NCBI GenBank assembly: GCA_033239125.1
Contig: BSWB01000008.1
Span: 14,972,001-15,036,000, forward strand
Direction of reading: 5' to 3'
From: Fagopyrum homotropicum
Taxonomy: Eukaryota; Streptophyta; Magnoliopsida; Caryophyllales; Polygonaceae
DNA: 64,000 bases
Below the pieces are notes generated by a model that was given only the letters and a program-made list of their open reading frames with translations, ran no database searches and had not been told where the DNA came from. Both the position numbers and the translations under genes were made by a program. Positions 9,939 through 21,020 of this stretch are shown in pieces. Each line of letters opens with the position of its first letter. Positions within the stretch are counted from its first letter, which is position 1.

Positions 9939-11072
9939 ATGTTCGCCATGGATGGATGGTACTTCCAAGACGACCTTGACAACATGGAGTATGAGGGATG
10001 GATGACAAACCAAGATCTAGGACCTCTCCACGATGAGTTTGAGTATTGGGAGGCGTTTAATGACTGTCATGAGTCCCATGATCATGCTCAAGTGACTATT
10101 TGCCTCATGCCGAAGCTCACCATCAACCTCACGAAAACCGATTGGAATCATTTCTAGAACAAATGTTGAGGAAGATGGATGATCTAGAGAGCACACTTGC
10201 TTCCATTTCGGGAGTCCACATGGAGCTTGAAGCGGAAGTGTTACGACAAGAAGAGGTTCACCATGAGGAGATCCAAGAATTGCCCGATTCAACCATAACC
10301 AATAGAGACCTTGAAGAAGAGTTGAATGAAGCTTTGGAGCAAGTGAAGCTAAGGGATTTGGCCCTGGAGGATGCAAGAAGATTGGCTTTCGAGAGAGAAG
10401 AACAAATGAGGAGGGAGATTGAGGAGAGTTGGCTTGCTCTTTTGCAAGAGAAGTCTACCCTCCTTCAAGCTTCATCTCCATCTCCCTCACCCTTGGAGGA
10501 ATGCAATGAAGAACCCTCAATGCTAAGCATCCTTGCCATTAATCCCGGAACCAATCATGAAGAGCTCACAAAGAAGGAGCAAGTCATTGAAAAAATCGAA
10601 CCAGAAGAGCAAAATTCACCCGATTTTTCCCACATATAGTCCGATTTTTGCATTGCAGAAGCAAAAATCAACTCACTAGTAAAAGAAATCGACCGATTTC
10701 CTTCATCAGAGGGTCGATTTTGCTGATTTTATGTGGAAAGGATCCAAAGACCACTTTAACTCCTTTTGATTCTTTCTCTCTTGATCAGGGTGCACCCGAA
10801 AGCTGGAGCTCCCTCCGAAGGAACCTCCCAAGGTTGACATAAGACCCCTTTCATTTAGAGATGATGGATACAAGATGGTTGTGAAGCACTTCAACCGAGC
10901 TACCTTTCCAAGAGCCGACTTTCCTTGGATCACAATGAATGAAGGAGGCAAGCACTTCATTGAGCTTAAAGTCTATTTGGGAATCAAATGGCCCATGCTT
11001 GTCATTAGAGATGCCGGAAAGAGATGGTTGCTTGGACTCCTCAAGCAAACCAGGATATTCATGGTAGATTAA
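9939..11072 (+). pseudogene. Ath-E ORF: rearranged gag coils plus integrase-core remnant
   Basis: Not a normal gag-pol. An acidic start (MFAMDGWYFQDDLDNMEYEG) is followed, in a shifted frame, by a coil resembling the C-terminal gag coil of Ath-B (about 10160-10230). A second coil resembling the N-terminal gag coil (about 10300-10440) comes after it, so the order is reversed. A family-3 motif cluster (10597-10722) follows. Then comes a PPKEPPKVDIRP-like linker resembling the segment that precedes RT in Ath-B, and an integrase-core remnant (VVKHFNRATFP, MNEGGKHF) at 10875-11072. In MNEGGKHF the catalytic Asp is replaced. Several frameshifts are present. Ath-N carries an ORF of related layout. 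Confidence 0.7.
10597..10722 (+). promoter_or_regulatory. family-3 motif cluster inside the Ath-E ORF
   Basis: AAATCGACCGATTT (10686-10699) and several half sites (AATCGAAC, CCCGATTTTT, GGTCGATTTT). The same motif occurs in the Ath-E 3' LTR at 29462-29520 and 30067-30105. Confidence 0.65.
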
Positions 11073-11118
11073 GGCATCTATGGAGTTTGGTCTAGCTAAA
11101 GACCTTAAAGAAGTGCTT

Positions 11119-11136
11119 CTTGGGAGGCAACCCAAG
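11119..11136 (+). other. post-ORF hairpin H1 (Ath-E)
   Basis: CTTGGG-AGGCAA-CCCAAG, identical to the Ath-A copy, 47 bases after the end of the ORF. Confidence 0.75.
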
Positions 11137-11809
11137 GGTAAACTCTTTACCCTTTTCATTTTGCTTTTGTTTTTGTTTTTGGTGTGTTTGTGTGTTTTGT
11201 GTTTGTGTGCTAGAGTCTAGGTAATAAAGAAGCCTTGCAAGGCATGAAGATGATGGTGATGATCCCGAATCAACCGTGGGTGGAGCGGACGTGGGACTTG
11301 GACGGCTTGAGGTGCCTTTGAGGGGTGGAAGAGCTCCCATCTCGCATATACCTTGGCGCGGGTCCCGACTCCATAATGAACATCAAGAGCACTCTACCAT
11401 GATTGATTGCTCAACATCCACCACCACTCCACATGAGTGAACCGAAATACCGAAATACCGAAACACTACATTTTTACATTGTGAGGACCCTCTTTCACTT
11501 CTTTCTTTAATTTGCAAATTGGGGACAATGTGATTTTAATTATGGGGTGAGGTATTCACAATTTTGTTGCATGTTTTATTTCATTGCATCTAGGATAGTT
11601 TCATATTATTGTCATATGTTTCATTATGTTTTGCATTGTACATATTTATCTCAAAAATGCAATAAAAAAATAAGAAAATTTTAAAACTTTTTGTGCTTAT
11701 ACGAATGATTTGAACCTTATGATGATCTTGTTTTGTGAATTGGCTATGGATGGCCTTGTGTGTTGAGTGAATTTATGCAGATGTGGACTTGAATATTTCT
11801 CTTGAATCA
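11137..11809 (+). other. Ath-E noncoding region, left part
   Basis: No coding evidence for most of it. 11249-11330 matches the GGADVGLGRL-encoding segment of Ath-B and Ath-C. A degenerate H2/PPT-like stretch is near 11520-11550. It ends in AATCA (11805-11809), the left TSD of Ath-N, and resumes at 18262. Confidence 0.6.
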
Positions 11810-13555
11810 TGATAGCATGAATTATAGTCTATATTTTGAGGTTTGTTTGGACGTTTTATCTTCAATAATCTGCATGTTAGCATGTATAATATGTGATTAT
11901 ATTACCATTTCATCTACCTTTGCGGGAATCGAGGTCTACACCTAGTTTTGCTGTAATCGTAGGTAAAATGGCACGTTTTGTATCAAAACGGAGCAAAAGG
12001 AGTCATGAGTCATTTGGACCTACATTGAGGAGCATAAGGAACCATCCAGGGAGCATAGCCATGGATTAAAGATTTACTTTGGACCAGTTTTGAGAGATTT
12101 CACATTCAGTTATGACTCACCTCGGTTGACCAGAGATTTATCTTGACCGAGGTGATCCAGAGACGCCGACTCGACCGAGGCGAACACCTAGGACGCGGCG
12201 AGAATATTTTATTCTTGGCTGAGATCTTTTATCTTTGGAAGGTGATCTTATATTTTTGGGCTTGGCTCCTGGAAGGAAGAAGATCTTATATTTTACCTAT
12301 TTTTATGGGAAAAGATCTTTCTAAGATATTTTATCTTTGGAGGGTTATTTTCCTATAAAAAGGGTTAGATTTCCACAAATCGATCATCACGCTATACCGT
12401 CGATCAGGGTTTATAGCACGCAGCAGCCGTACTCCAGTTGGGAGTTTCGAAGAACCTTTTTGAAGGTTGAAGGAAGATTGAAGATCATAGCTTTTATAGC
12501 TTTTTGGAGGGTTTTGTAAGATTGTCTTTAATTCCCTCACTTGTTGTCTTGTCTTGTTGGCTTGCTATCCAAGGAACGCTTTTGTTGTGATATTTGATTC
12601 AGTTATTGAAGTCTTTTCCATTAAATTCTTCTTGTTCAAATATTCACCTTCTTCCCATATGTTTAATACTTTCATAATGATGATGAGTGGCTAATTTCCT
12701 TGTGTGATTCTAGGGTGATTGGCTGAAGGTTGTGGGAAAAACAATGATAGAATAATCTTAGATTCCAGTAGGACCCTGAAAGTTCGAGTCTTTAACCTTA
12801 ACCCTAAGCATCTCGTTCAGTCGATGAACATCTCGGCCGGGGTGGAATTCGTCTGACCGAGGTGACTTGTCTGATCCTAAACTGAGAGTTAAGTGTTAGA
12901 GTTTGCCAAATCCTATTCTTATTACACCTTTCCTGGTTCAAAGCAAGCTTAGGATGAAACTTACCCGGTAATTCCTTAGTTTGTGTACCAACGATCATAA
13001 GTGTAGGTAATAAAGGTTTATCCTTTATTGGGGTTTGAGTGTGCTTCCATCCCATCTTTGTGAGTTAGCCTGAGACTTACCCGGTAAAGGTTGATTCTAT
13101 TCCCTTAGATGGTGTGTTAGTTTGAGGTAATAGTTCTTTATCTTAATTCCTTGAGACTTACCCGGTAATAGGAGTTACGGTTTTGGATTAGTGAGTGGTG
13201 AGACTTACCCGGTGATCTACTCCACTTTAGTAACACCTTCCCCTTGCAAAAATCTCAGCTTTGTCCGCTTATCTTTAGATCTTGAGTTGGAACCACAACT
13301 AGATACTTTAATCCCTAGAATTGCATGTTTGTTTATTGACTTCTTATTCATCTTTGATTGTGTTAATTGCTCTTTGTGGTTAGTATTCACGAAGCTTACC
13401 GTATTGACTTTGTTTCACCGAGTCCCTGTGATCGACCCCTGGAATTTCTTGCTTTTTACTACGATTGACCCGTACACTGCGGGTTCGCATCCTTGTTTTA
13501 AGCTTAAGTCTAGGGTTATAAATTTAAAGCTTGCACACACCGTTTGGAGCGAACA
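11810..13555 (+). repeat. Ath-N 5' LTR (family 1)
   Basis: Starts TGATAGCATG and ends GGAGCGAACA. Family-1 motifs are at 12119-12200, TATAAAA at about 12354, a U5 motif cluster at 12809-12866, and four ACTTACCCGGT repeats between 12955 and 13215. Confidence 0.93.
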
Positions 13556-13561
13556 AGTTTT

Positions 13562-13579
13562 TGGCGCCGTTGCCGGGGA
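13562..13579 (+). other. Ath-N primer-binding site (tRNA-Asp)
   Basis: Perfect TGGCGCCGTTGCCGGGGA, six bases after the LTR end. Confidence 0.95.
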
Positions 13580-13679
13580 CTTGGTCTAGACCGAGCCGGT
13601 TGCGGTTTGCTTTCGGGGCACTTGCCCCTGTTGCTACTAACTACTCTTTCTATGAGTTTTGTAGTTTTCAGGATTTCCG

Positions 13680-14762
13680 ATGACTACATTTGATCCAACC
13701 TGGATAGCAAGGCAAAGTGCTAGGGCGGACCATTATGAATACTTGGAGGAGAAGTACTCCTTCTATTGGTTCAACAATGAATGGGAAAGAGAAGAGGCCA
13801 TTCAGCATGAACTTGCAATGTGGGATGAACTGAATGTCCCTAAAAAGATTTGTGAGCAACCCCTTGAAGATTCTCTTGAATCAAGATGGGAGAGGTTGAT
13901 GAAGAAGGTGGAGGAGCTCAAGGAAAACACCCTATCCTATGCTAAGCCGGAAGAGGAGCATAAGGAAGTGCTGCAAGTTCCAAGCACCCCTCCAATCAAA
14001 CCAGAAGTTTCTCCTGAAGCTTTTGAGGGAGAAGAAGATTTGGAAGATTTCGATCTAACTGTTGAGACCTCGGCCGAGGTGAAAGAGAGATCGGCCGAAG
14101 TGGAGGAAAAATCTGTAGAACTGCAAGATACGGAGAACCTTGGCCAAATTACTGAGACTGTGGACAAGGTGGAAGAAAGATCAACTGAGTTGGGAGGGAT
14201 TTCGTGTGTGGAATATCAACCCAACATGAAACTTGTCTCAAGCTTTGAAGAACTTTACGAGGTACATTCTCCTACTTCATTTGAAATCCCTATTAAAATT
14301 TCTGGATTTTTTAGGAATGCACTAGAGAGTTGGAGGTCTCTTCCGAAAGAACCTCCTAAGATCAAGATGAAACCTCCCTTAAAACTGTTGGAAGAAGATA
14401 CTCCTTGGATTATAAGGAGTGGAGTTTGCAAGCACTACACCGTTAAGGCGATGAAGTGTCTCTTGTTCAAGTGTGGGGTCCCTCGCATGCTAAGGACCTT
14501 GTACCATCCCCATGCGAAAGATGGGGAAGCTACTAGGATTCTCGAGAAGTTGTTTTCTCGATCAAGGAAAGGATGGGACGCAAGGCTAGATTATGTCCCA
14601 TTGAAGTGCAGGAAGGCTAGAAGGATTCCGGTGAGAATCAAACCGTACAAGCTTGTACGTGGGAGATCTTACCATTTGCCGGTGAAATTAGGAACCGGAA
14701 CCTTTTTGGAAGAATTTTATGATGGATGTGATAAGCACTCCATGGTGTTCAAGGTACATTGA
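13680..14762 (+). CDS. Ath-N ORF, 360 aa, C-terminal half derived from integrase core without catalytic residues
   Basis: The only ORF of Ath-N, ATG at 13680, uninterrupted. Residues ~1-130 are acidic and aromatic-rich (DPTWIARQSARADHYEY) and match no family I recognise. Residues ~130-180 are Glu/Val repeats (AEVKERSAEVEEK); the DNA under them holds ACCTCGGCCGAGGT, a variant of the family-1 motif. A PKEPPKIKMKP segment resembles the one before RT in Ath-B. Residues ~240-330 align with the integrase core: TPWIIRSGV stands where TPRIIISDGG is expected, and TLYHP, ILEKLFSRSRKGW and GRSYHLPVKL match it. The second catalytic Asp is Gly, the Glu region has a ~4-residue gap and the first Asp region is absent, so no integration activity is expected. 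A structural or interference role is only a guess. Confidence 0.75.
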   Translation: MTTFDPTWIARQSARADHYEYLEEKYSFYWFNNEWEREEAIQHELAMWDELNVPKKICEQPLEDSLESRWERLMKKVEELKENTLSYAKPEEEHKEVLQVPSTPPIKPEVSPEAFEGEEDLEDFDLTVETSAEVKERSAEVEEKSVELQDTENLGQITETVDKVEERSTELGGISCVEYQPNMKLVSSFEELYEVHSPTSFEIPIKISGFFRNALESWRSLPKEPPKIKMKPPLKLLEEDTPWIIRSGVCKHYTVKAMKCLLFKCGVPRMLRTLYHPHAKDGEATRILEKLFSRSRKGWDARLDYVPLKCRKARRIPVRIKPYKLVRGRSYHLPVKLGTGTFLEEFYDGCDKHSMVFKVH

Positions 14763-14810
14763 GTAATTCTATGGAGAAGGGTCCAGCTAGCGACCTTAAA
14801 CCAAGCGCTT

Positions 14811-14828
14811 CTTGGGAGGCAACCCAAG
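14811..14828 (+). other. post-ORF hairpin H1 (Ath-N)
   Basis: CTTGGG-AGGCAA-CCCAAG, 48 bases after the stop codon, identical to Ath-A. Confidence 0.75.
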
Positions 14829-15131
14829 GTATTGCTTTCTTCTCTCTTTTCTAGTTTAGTTTAGATAGTTGCTTTGTTTTTGTTTTCCTCTAGACAACAA
14901 CCAGGTATTCCAAAAGGAAGGATCACAGTTCATGAGCTACACTGGAAGAACAAAATTTCGAGAAGTTGAGGAAACGAGCTTTACTGATATACATCTCGGG
15001 TACTGTCAGAACACCTCGACCGAGATGTGCTTCGCCAACCGAGATGGTCTTATCTAGGAGTTGTTTCTTACTTCTTCATGCAGTTTAGCTATGTTCGGTG
15101 AGTATCCTGTCCTTAGACTTATTTTGACCCA
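14829..15131 (+). other. Ath-N region with family-1 motifs; internal promoter and env-like ORF deleted
   Basis: The motif cluster at 14990-15055 (CATCTCGGG, CACCTCGACCGAGATG, ACCGAGATGG) matches the start of the Ath-A internal promoter. The sequence then joins directly to the region after the env-like ORF, so the TATA box and the ORF are missing. Confidence 0.6.
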
Positions 15132-15158
15132 CTGGGACAGTGTGTCCCAAGTATGGGG
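15132..15158 (+). other. hairpin H2 and internal PPT-like sequence (Ath-N)
   Basis: CTGGGACA-GTG-TGTCCCAA followed by AAGTATGGGG, as in Ath-A. Confidence 0.6.
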
Positions 15159-16473
15159 TGTTTATGTATTTGATTGACTTATGTGATGTATGACTCTACT
15201 TGATCGGATTTTTATTTATATTTATGCTTCAGTTGCTTCTTTGTGTTTATCTGAGACTGCATGCATACATACAAGTTATTTGATTGAGAAAAACGTCGAA
15301 ACTGAAAAAAACTAGTTTTAAAGAAAAAAAAAAAAAAATTTTGACCTCGACCGAGTCAATCTTGGCCAAACGGGGCGTTTCACCTCGGTTGACCAAGAAC
15401 ACCTCGACCGAGGTGGGTTAACTGAGATTTTTCGAAAATTATTTTTGTGTTACTTATCTGGATATGATCTCAGTGAAGATCTTGTTTACTGACTGGTTTT
15501 AAGTTCTTTATGTGTTTGAAAGGTTTTATAATATGTTTAAGTTGCTACATGATTTGTTTGAAATTATTGGCATGTTTAATACTTTGTTTTTATCCAAATT
15601 ATGTTGAATTTGAAGGTTGACACCACAAGATAAGTTCTCTCACTTTCTTCTTGGAAAGACCAAGGCAATTCATTCTTCTCTCTTCTTCTTCTTGATCATG
15701 CTTAACCCCTCATATACATTTTGCCTCCTTTACCTATCCGGGAATTTGGAAGAAAGCGAAGTGGTGAAAGCAAGTGAAGTTAAAGTTGAGAAGTTGGTTG
15801 GAAGTGAAAGTGCTAAAAAGTAATAATAGGTTTGGGGAAGTCAATCATGAAGATGAGTAACTCGGCACCATTCACATATCCGGGTGTTTGTGTCTTGCCA
15901 AAGTCGGATTGAGCGATATTCCTAACGGGTCATGGTATGTGCATCAAGGGTTTGATGCATCTCAAGAAATTGATGACTGTTGATTTCCTAGGCTTCGGTT
16001 ATTGTGCACCTCTATCCATGCATCCCAAAAAGTAAAGTAAAAAGAAAAAAGTGTGAAATAAGCAAAGCTTATTGGTGGAAGATGTTGCAAGTCAAAGTGA
16101 AAGTGAAGTTCATCCTTTTCCCGGATTCTAGCACCACATTACCTTACATACATCCCCACCCTACACGTTTCTTGACCTTTTCTTTTGGGAAGCCCTTAAG
16201 ACCTTGAGCTTGTTGATTGACTTAGTGGTTTAAACTGGATTATACATGATTAATTTTGATAATTATGACTTATTATGCATTTTATGGTTTTATGCAAAGA
16301 TGAACAACTTTCCTATATTTATAAAATGTTTTGAGCATATTGAGTTTTTAATTCCATGAAGTATTCTCTTAGAGTGATCTATGATTGTAACACACCATAA
16401 AAATGTTTTTGAAAGAATTTTCATTGATTTTCTTGACTTATAATCCATTCTATCTTGTCTTCTATACGCGGAA
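15159..16473 (+). other. Ath-N noncoding 3' region
   Basis: Contains an A-rich run (15325-15340), a family-1 motif cluster (15345-15416) with a full CACCTCGACCGAGGTG at 15400-15415, and the conserved noncoding block at about 15830-15965. I see no gene. Confidence 0.6.
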
Positions 16474-16512
16474 CTTGCTTGGGGACAAGCAAGGGCTAAG
16501 TATGGGGTATTT
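16474..16512 (+). other. hairpin H3 and polypurine tract (Ath-N)
   Basis: CTTGCTT-GGGGAC-AAGCAAG is a perfect 7-bp stem. AAGTATGGGG begins at 16498 and the 3' LTR at 16513. Confidence 0.8.
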
Positions 16513-18256
16513 TGATAGCATGAATTATAGTCTATATTTTGAGGTTTGTTTGGACGTTTTATCTTCAATAATCTGCATGTTAGCATGTATAATATGTGAT
16601 TATATTACCATTTCATCTACCTTTGCTGGAATCGAGGTCTACACCTAGTTTTGCTGTAATCGTAGGTAAAATGGCACGTTTTGCATCAAAAAGGAGCAAA
16701 AGGAGTCATCAGTCATTTGGAGCTACATTGAGGAGCATAAGGAACCATCCAGGGAGCATAGCCATGGATTAAAGATTTACTTTGGACCAGTTTTGAGAGA
16801 TTTCACATTCAGTTATGACTCACCTCGGTTGATCAGAGATTCATCTCGACCGAGGTGATCCAGAGACGCCGACTCGACCGAGGCGAACACCTAGGACGCG
16901 GCGAGAATATTTTATTCTTGGCTGAGATCTTTTATCTTTGGAAGGTGATCTTATATTTTTGGGCTTGGCTCCTGGAAGGAAGAAGATCTTATATTTTACC
17001 TATTTTTATGGGAAAAGATCTTTCTAAGATATTTTATCTTTGGAGGGTTATTTTCCTATAAAAAGGGTTAGTTTCCACAAATCCATCATCACGCTATACC
17101 GTCGATCAGGGTTTATAGCACGCAGCAGCCGTACTCCAGTTGGGAGTTTCGAAGAACCTTTTTGAAGGTTGAAGGAAGATTGAAGATCATAGCTTTTATA
17201 GCTTTTTGGAGGGTTTTGTAAGATTGTCTTTAATTCCCTCACTTGTTGTCTTGTCTTGTTGGCTTGCTATCCAAGGAACGCTTTTGTTGTGATATTTGAT
17301 TCAGTTATTGAAGTCTTTTCCATTAAATTCTTCTTGTTCAAATATTCACCTTCTTCCCATATGTTTAATACTTTCATAATGATGATGAGTGGCTAATTTC
17401 CTTGTGTGATTCTAGGGTGATTGGCTGAAGGTTGTGGGAAAAACAATGATAGAATAATCTTAGATTCCAGTAGGACCCTGAAAGTTCGAGTCTTTAACCT
17501 TAACCCTAAGCATCTCGTTCAGTCGATGAACATCTCGGTCGGGGTGGAATTCGTCTGACCGAGGTGACTTGTCTGATCCTAAACTGAGAGTTAAGTGTTA
17601 GAGTTTGCCAAATCCTATTCTTATTACACCTTTCCTGGTTCAAAGCAAGCTTAGGATGAAACTTACCCGGTAATTCCTTAGTTTGTGTACCAACGATCAT
17701 AAGTGTAGGTAATAAAGGTTTATCCTTTATTGGGGTTTGAGTGTGCTTCCATCCCATCTTTGTGAGTTAGCCTGAGACTTACCCGGTAAAGGTTGATTCT
17801 ATTCCCTTAGATGGTGTGTTAGTTTGAGGTAATAGTTCTTTATCTTAATTCCTTGAGACTTACCCGGTAATAGGAGTTACGGTTTTGGATTAGTGAGTGG
17901 TGAGACTTACCCGGTGATCTACTCCACTTTAGTAACACCTTCCCCTTGTAAAAATCTCAGCTTTGTCCGCTTATCTTTAGATCTTGAGTTGGAACCACAA
18001 CTAGATGCTTTAATCCCTAAAATTGCATGTTTGTTTATTGACTTCTTATTCATCTTTGATTGTTAAATTGCTCTTTGTGGTTAGTATTCACGAAGCTTAC
18101 CGTATTGACTTTGTTGCACCGAGTCCCTGTGATCGGCCCCTGGAATTTCTTGCTTTTTACTACGATTGACCCGTACACTGCGGGTTCGCATCCTTGTTTT
18201 AAGCTTAAATCCAGGGTTATAAATTTAAAGCTTGCACACACCGTTTGGAGCGAACA
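16513..18256 (+). repeat. Ath-N 3' LTR (family 1)
   Basis: Same termini and internal elements as the 5' LTR. Followed by the TSD AATCA at 18257-18261. Confidence 0.93.
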
Positions 18257-18261
18257 AATCA

Positions 18262-19237
18262 CATGTATGAGTTGTGATGAAAATTGTTGTCTAGGTTGGA
18301 TTGAGAATTGATTATCGAAATCACATGCTAGTTCTTACACATCATCTAGGAATTATTAAGGCAATCATTTCTCTCTTCTTCTCATCTTGATCATTTTGTT
18401 TGAAGCGCCTCACTTGATTAAAATTTTCACCTCTTTTGACCCATCCGGGAATAGGAGCATGATAGTGTGTTGTGTGTGAAAAGCAATTGTGGGTGTTGAA
18501 GGAAGTGTATGAATGTTTTGAATGAAGTGTTGAATGTGTTGAGAAAGTGTAAAAAAAAAGGTTTGGGGACGTTGGTTTTGATGACGAGTAACTCGGCAAC
18601 ATTCACATAATCGGGTGTTTGTGTCTTGCCAAAGTCGGATTTACCGATAGTCCTAACGATCCTTGGTATGTGTGCCCGGTGTGAGGCACCTCGGAAAAAT
18701 CCCGAGGACCGCTAATCACCAAGATTTAAGCTTTTGTACACCAATGCCATTGTCTCAAAAATAAATGAAAGACAAAGAAAAAGAAAAGAAAGAAAAGAAA
18801 AAGATGGAAAAAATATACACTTATGGTGGAGTTGAACAAATATGAAGTTGTGAAGTTAGTTCCATTTCCGAATTAGCATCACATGACCTAAAAATTCCAT
18901 CCTTTGACACGTTTCTTGGCCTCTTCTTTTCTAAGTCCTTAAGACCTCTGTGCACATGTGTTTTGACTTAAGTGATTTAGATTTGATATCTTCATGATCA
19001 TCTAGACATTCTCGATTTACTTTGCATATGTGATTTCAAGTTAACTGTGATTGCCTGTCCGTGCATTTGTTCTTTTGATACACATTTGCTCATCCTTTTC
19101 CAATGAACATCACTATGAAGGTAATCTATGACAAGAAGCACAATTGCAAACTGATTTCGGTTTTTTTTCGCATTCATAACTCATGCCATCTTGTAGCTTA
19201 GGTTTGAACCTTGCTTGGGGACAAGCAAGTGGCAAGT
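18262..19237 (+). other. Ath-E noncoding region, right part, with hairpin H3 and split PPT
   Basis: Contains the conserved noncoding block (about 18560-18700), a purine-rich stretch (18765-18806) and hairpin CTTGCTT-GGGGAC-AAGCAAG (19210-19229). The PPT CAAGTATGGGG is cut by Ath-M: CAAGT is at 19233-19237 and again, followed by ATGGGG, at 29117. Confidence 0.7.
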
Positions 19238-20981
19238 TGTTCGCTCCAAACGGTGTGTGCAAGCTTTAAATTTATAACCCTAGACTTAAGCTTAAAACAA
19301 GGATGCGAACCCGCAGTGTACGGGTCAATCGTAGTAAAAAGCAAGAAATTCCAGGGGTCGATCACAGGGACTCGGTGAAACAAAGTCAATACGGTAAGCT
19401 TCGTGAATACTAACCACAAAGAGCAATTAACACAATCAAAGATGAATAAGAAGTCAATAAACAAACATGCAATTCTAGGGATTAAAGTATCTAGTTGTGG
19501 TTCCAACTCAAGATCTAAAGATAAGCGGACAAAGCTGAGATTTTTGCAAGGGGAAGGTGTTTCTAAAGTGGAGTAGATCACCGGGTAAGTCTCACTACAC
19601 ACTAATCCTAAACCGTAACTCCTATTACCGGGTAAGTCTCAAGGAATCAAGATAAAGAACTATAACCTCAAACTAACATACCATCTAAGGGAATAGAATC
19701 AACCTTTACCGGGTAAGTCTCAGGCTAACTCACAAAGATGGGATGGAAGCACACTCAAACCCCAATAAAGGCTAAACCTTTATTACCTACACTTATGATC
19801 GTTGGTATACAAACTAAGGAATTACCGGGTAAGTCTCATCCTAAGCTTGCATTGAACCAGGAAAGGTGTAATAAGAATAGGATTTGGCAAACTCTAACAC
19901 TTAACTCTCAGTTTAAGGTCGGATAAGTCACCTCGGTCAGAAGAATTCCACCCCGGCCGAGATGTTCATCAACCGAACGAGATGCTTAGGGTTAAGGTTA
20001 AAGACTCGAACTTTCAGGATCCTACTGAAATCTAAGATTATTCTATCATTGTTTTTCCCACAACCTTCAGCCAATCACCCTAGAATCACACAAGGAAATT
20101 AGCCACTCATCATCATTATAAAAGTATTAAATGTAAGGGAAGAAGGTGAATATTTGAACAAAGAAGAATTTAATGAAAAGACTTCAATAACTGAATCAAA
20201 TATCACAACAAAGCGTTCCTTGGATAATAATCCAAAAAGACAAGACAACAATTGAGGGAATTGAAGACAATCTTACAAAACCCTTCAATAAAGCTATAAA
20301 AGCTATGGACTTCAATCTTCCTTCAACCTTCAAAAAGGTTCTTCAACTCTCTCCCAAATTGGGGTATGCGGCTGCTGCGTCTTTTTCGGTGTAGGCGGAT
20401 GTTCGTGTATGCGGGCCCTCGAATTGTGGGAAATCCGACCCTTTTTATAGGAAAATAACCCTCCAAAGATAATAAATCTTAAGAAGATATTATCCCATAA
20501 ATATAGGTAAAATATATATTCTGCATATCTCCTTCCTTCCAGAAGCCAAGCCCAGAAATATAAGATCACTTTCCAAATTTAAAAGATCTCTTCCAAGAAT
20601 AAAATATTCTCGCCGCGTCCTAGGTATTCGCCTCGGTCGAGTCGGCGTCCCTGGATCACCTCGGTCGAGATGAATCTCTGGTCAACCGAGGTGAGTCTCA
20701 ACTGGATGTGAAATCTCTCGAATCTGCTCCAAAGTGGATCTTCAATCCATGGCTATGCTTCCTGGATGTAGCTCCAAATGACTCATGACTCCTTTTGCTC
20801 CTTTTTGATGCAAAACGTACCATATTACCTGCAATTACAACGAAACTAGGTGTAGACCTCGATTCTCGCAAAGGTAGATGAAATGGTAGTAAAATCACAT
20901 AATGTATATACAAACATACAGATTATGAAAGATAAAACGTCCAAACAAACCCCAAAAACTAGACTATAATTCATGCTATCA
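19238..20981 (-). repeat. Ath-M 3' LTR, apparently chimeric
   Basis: The U5 end (19238 to about 19555) matches the Ath-N 5' LTR and differs from the other Ath-M LTR at well over ten positions. The rest is almost identical to the partner LTR. TATA and motif positions are as in the other family-1 LTRs. Confidence 0.9.
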
Positions 20982-21020
20982 AAATACCCCATACTTAGCC
21001 CTTGCTTGTCCCCAAGCAAG
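20982..21020 (-). other. hairpin H3 and polypurine tract (Ath-M)
   Basis: On the minus strand CTTGCTT-GGGGAC-AAGCAAG (21001-21020) precedes AAGTATGGGG and the 3' LTR. Confidence 0.8.

Larger units (their letters stand above)
11810..18256 (+). mobile_element. Ath-N: intact non-autonomous Athila element (family 1)
   Basis: 6,447 bp with LTRs 11810-13555 and 16513-18256, a perfect PBS, one 360-aa ORF, H1, H2, H3 and a PPT. TSD AATCA is at 11805-11809 and 18257-18261. The two LTRs differ at only a few sites by eye, so the insertion looks fairly recent. It has no gag, PR, RT or RNase H and would need proteins in trans. Confidence 0.93.

Noticed and set aside
12804..13055. 83-codon minus-strand frame repeated at 17506, with related frames at 19738 and 27873
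   Set aside because: Located in U5 of family-1 LTRs, antisense to transcription; repeated through LTR duplication.
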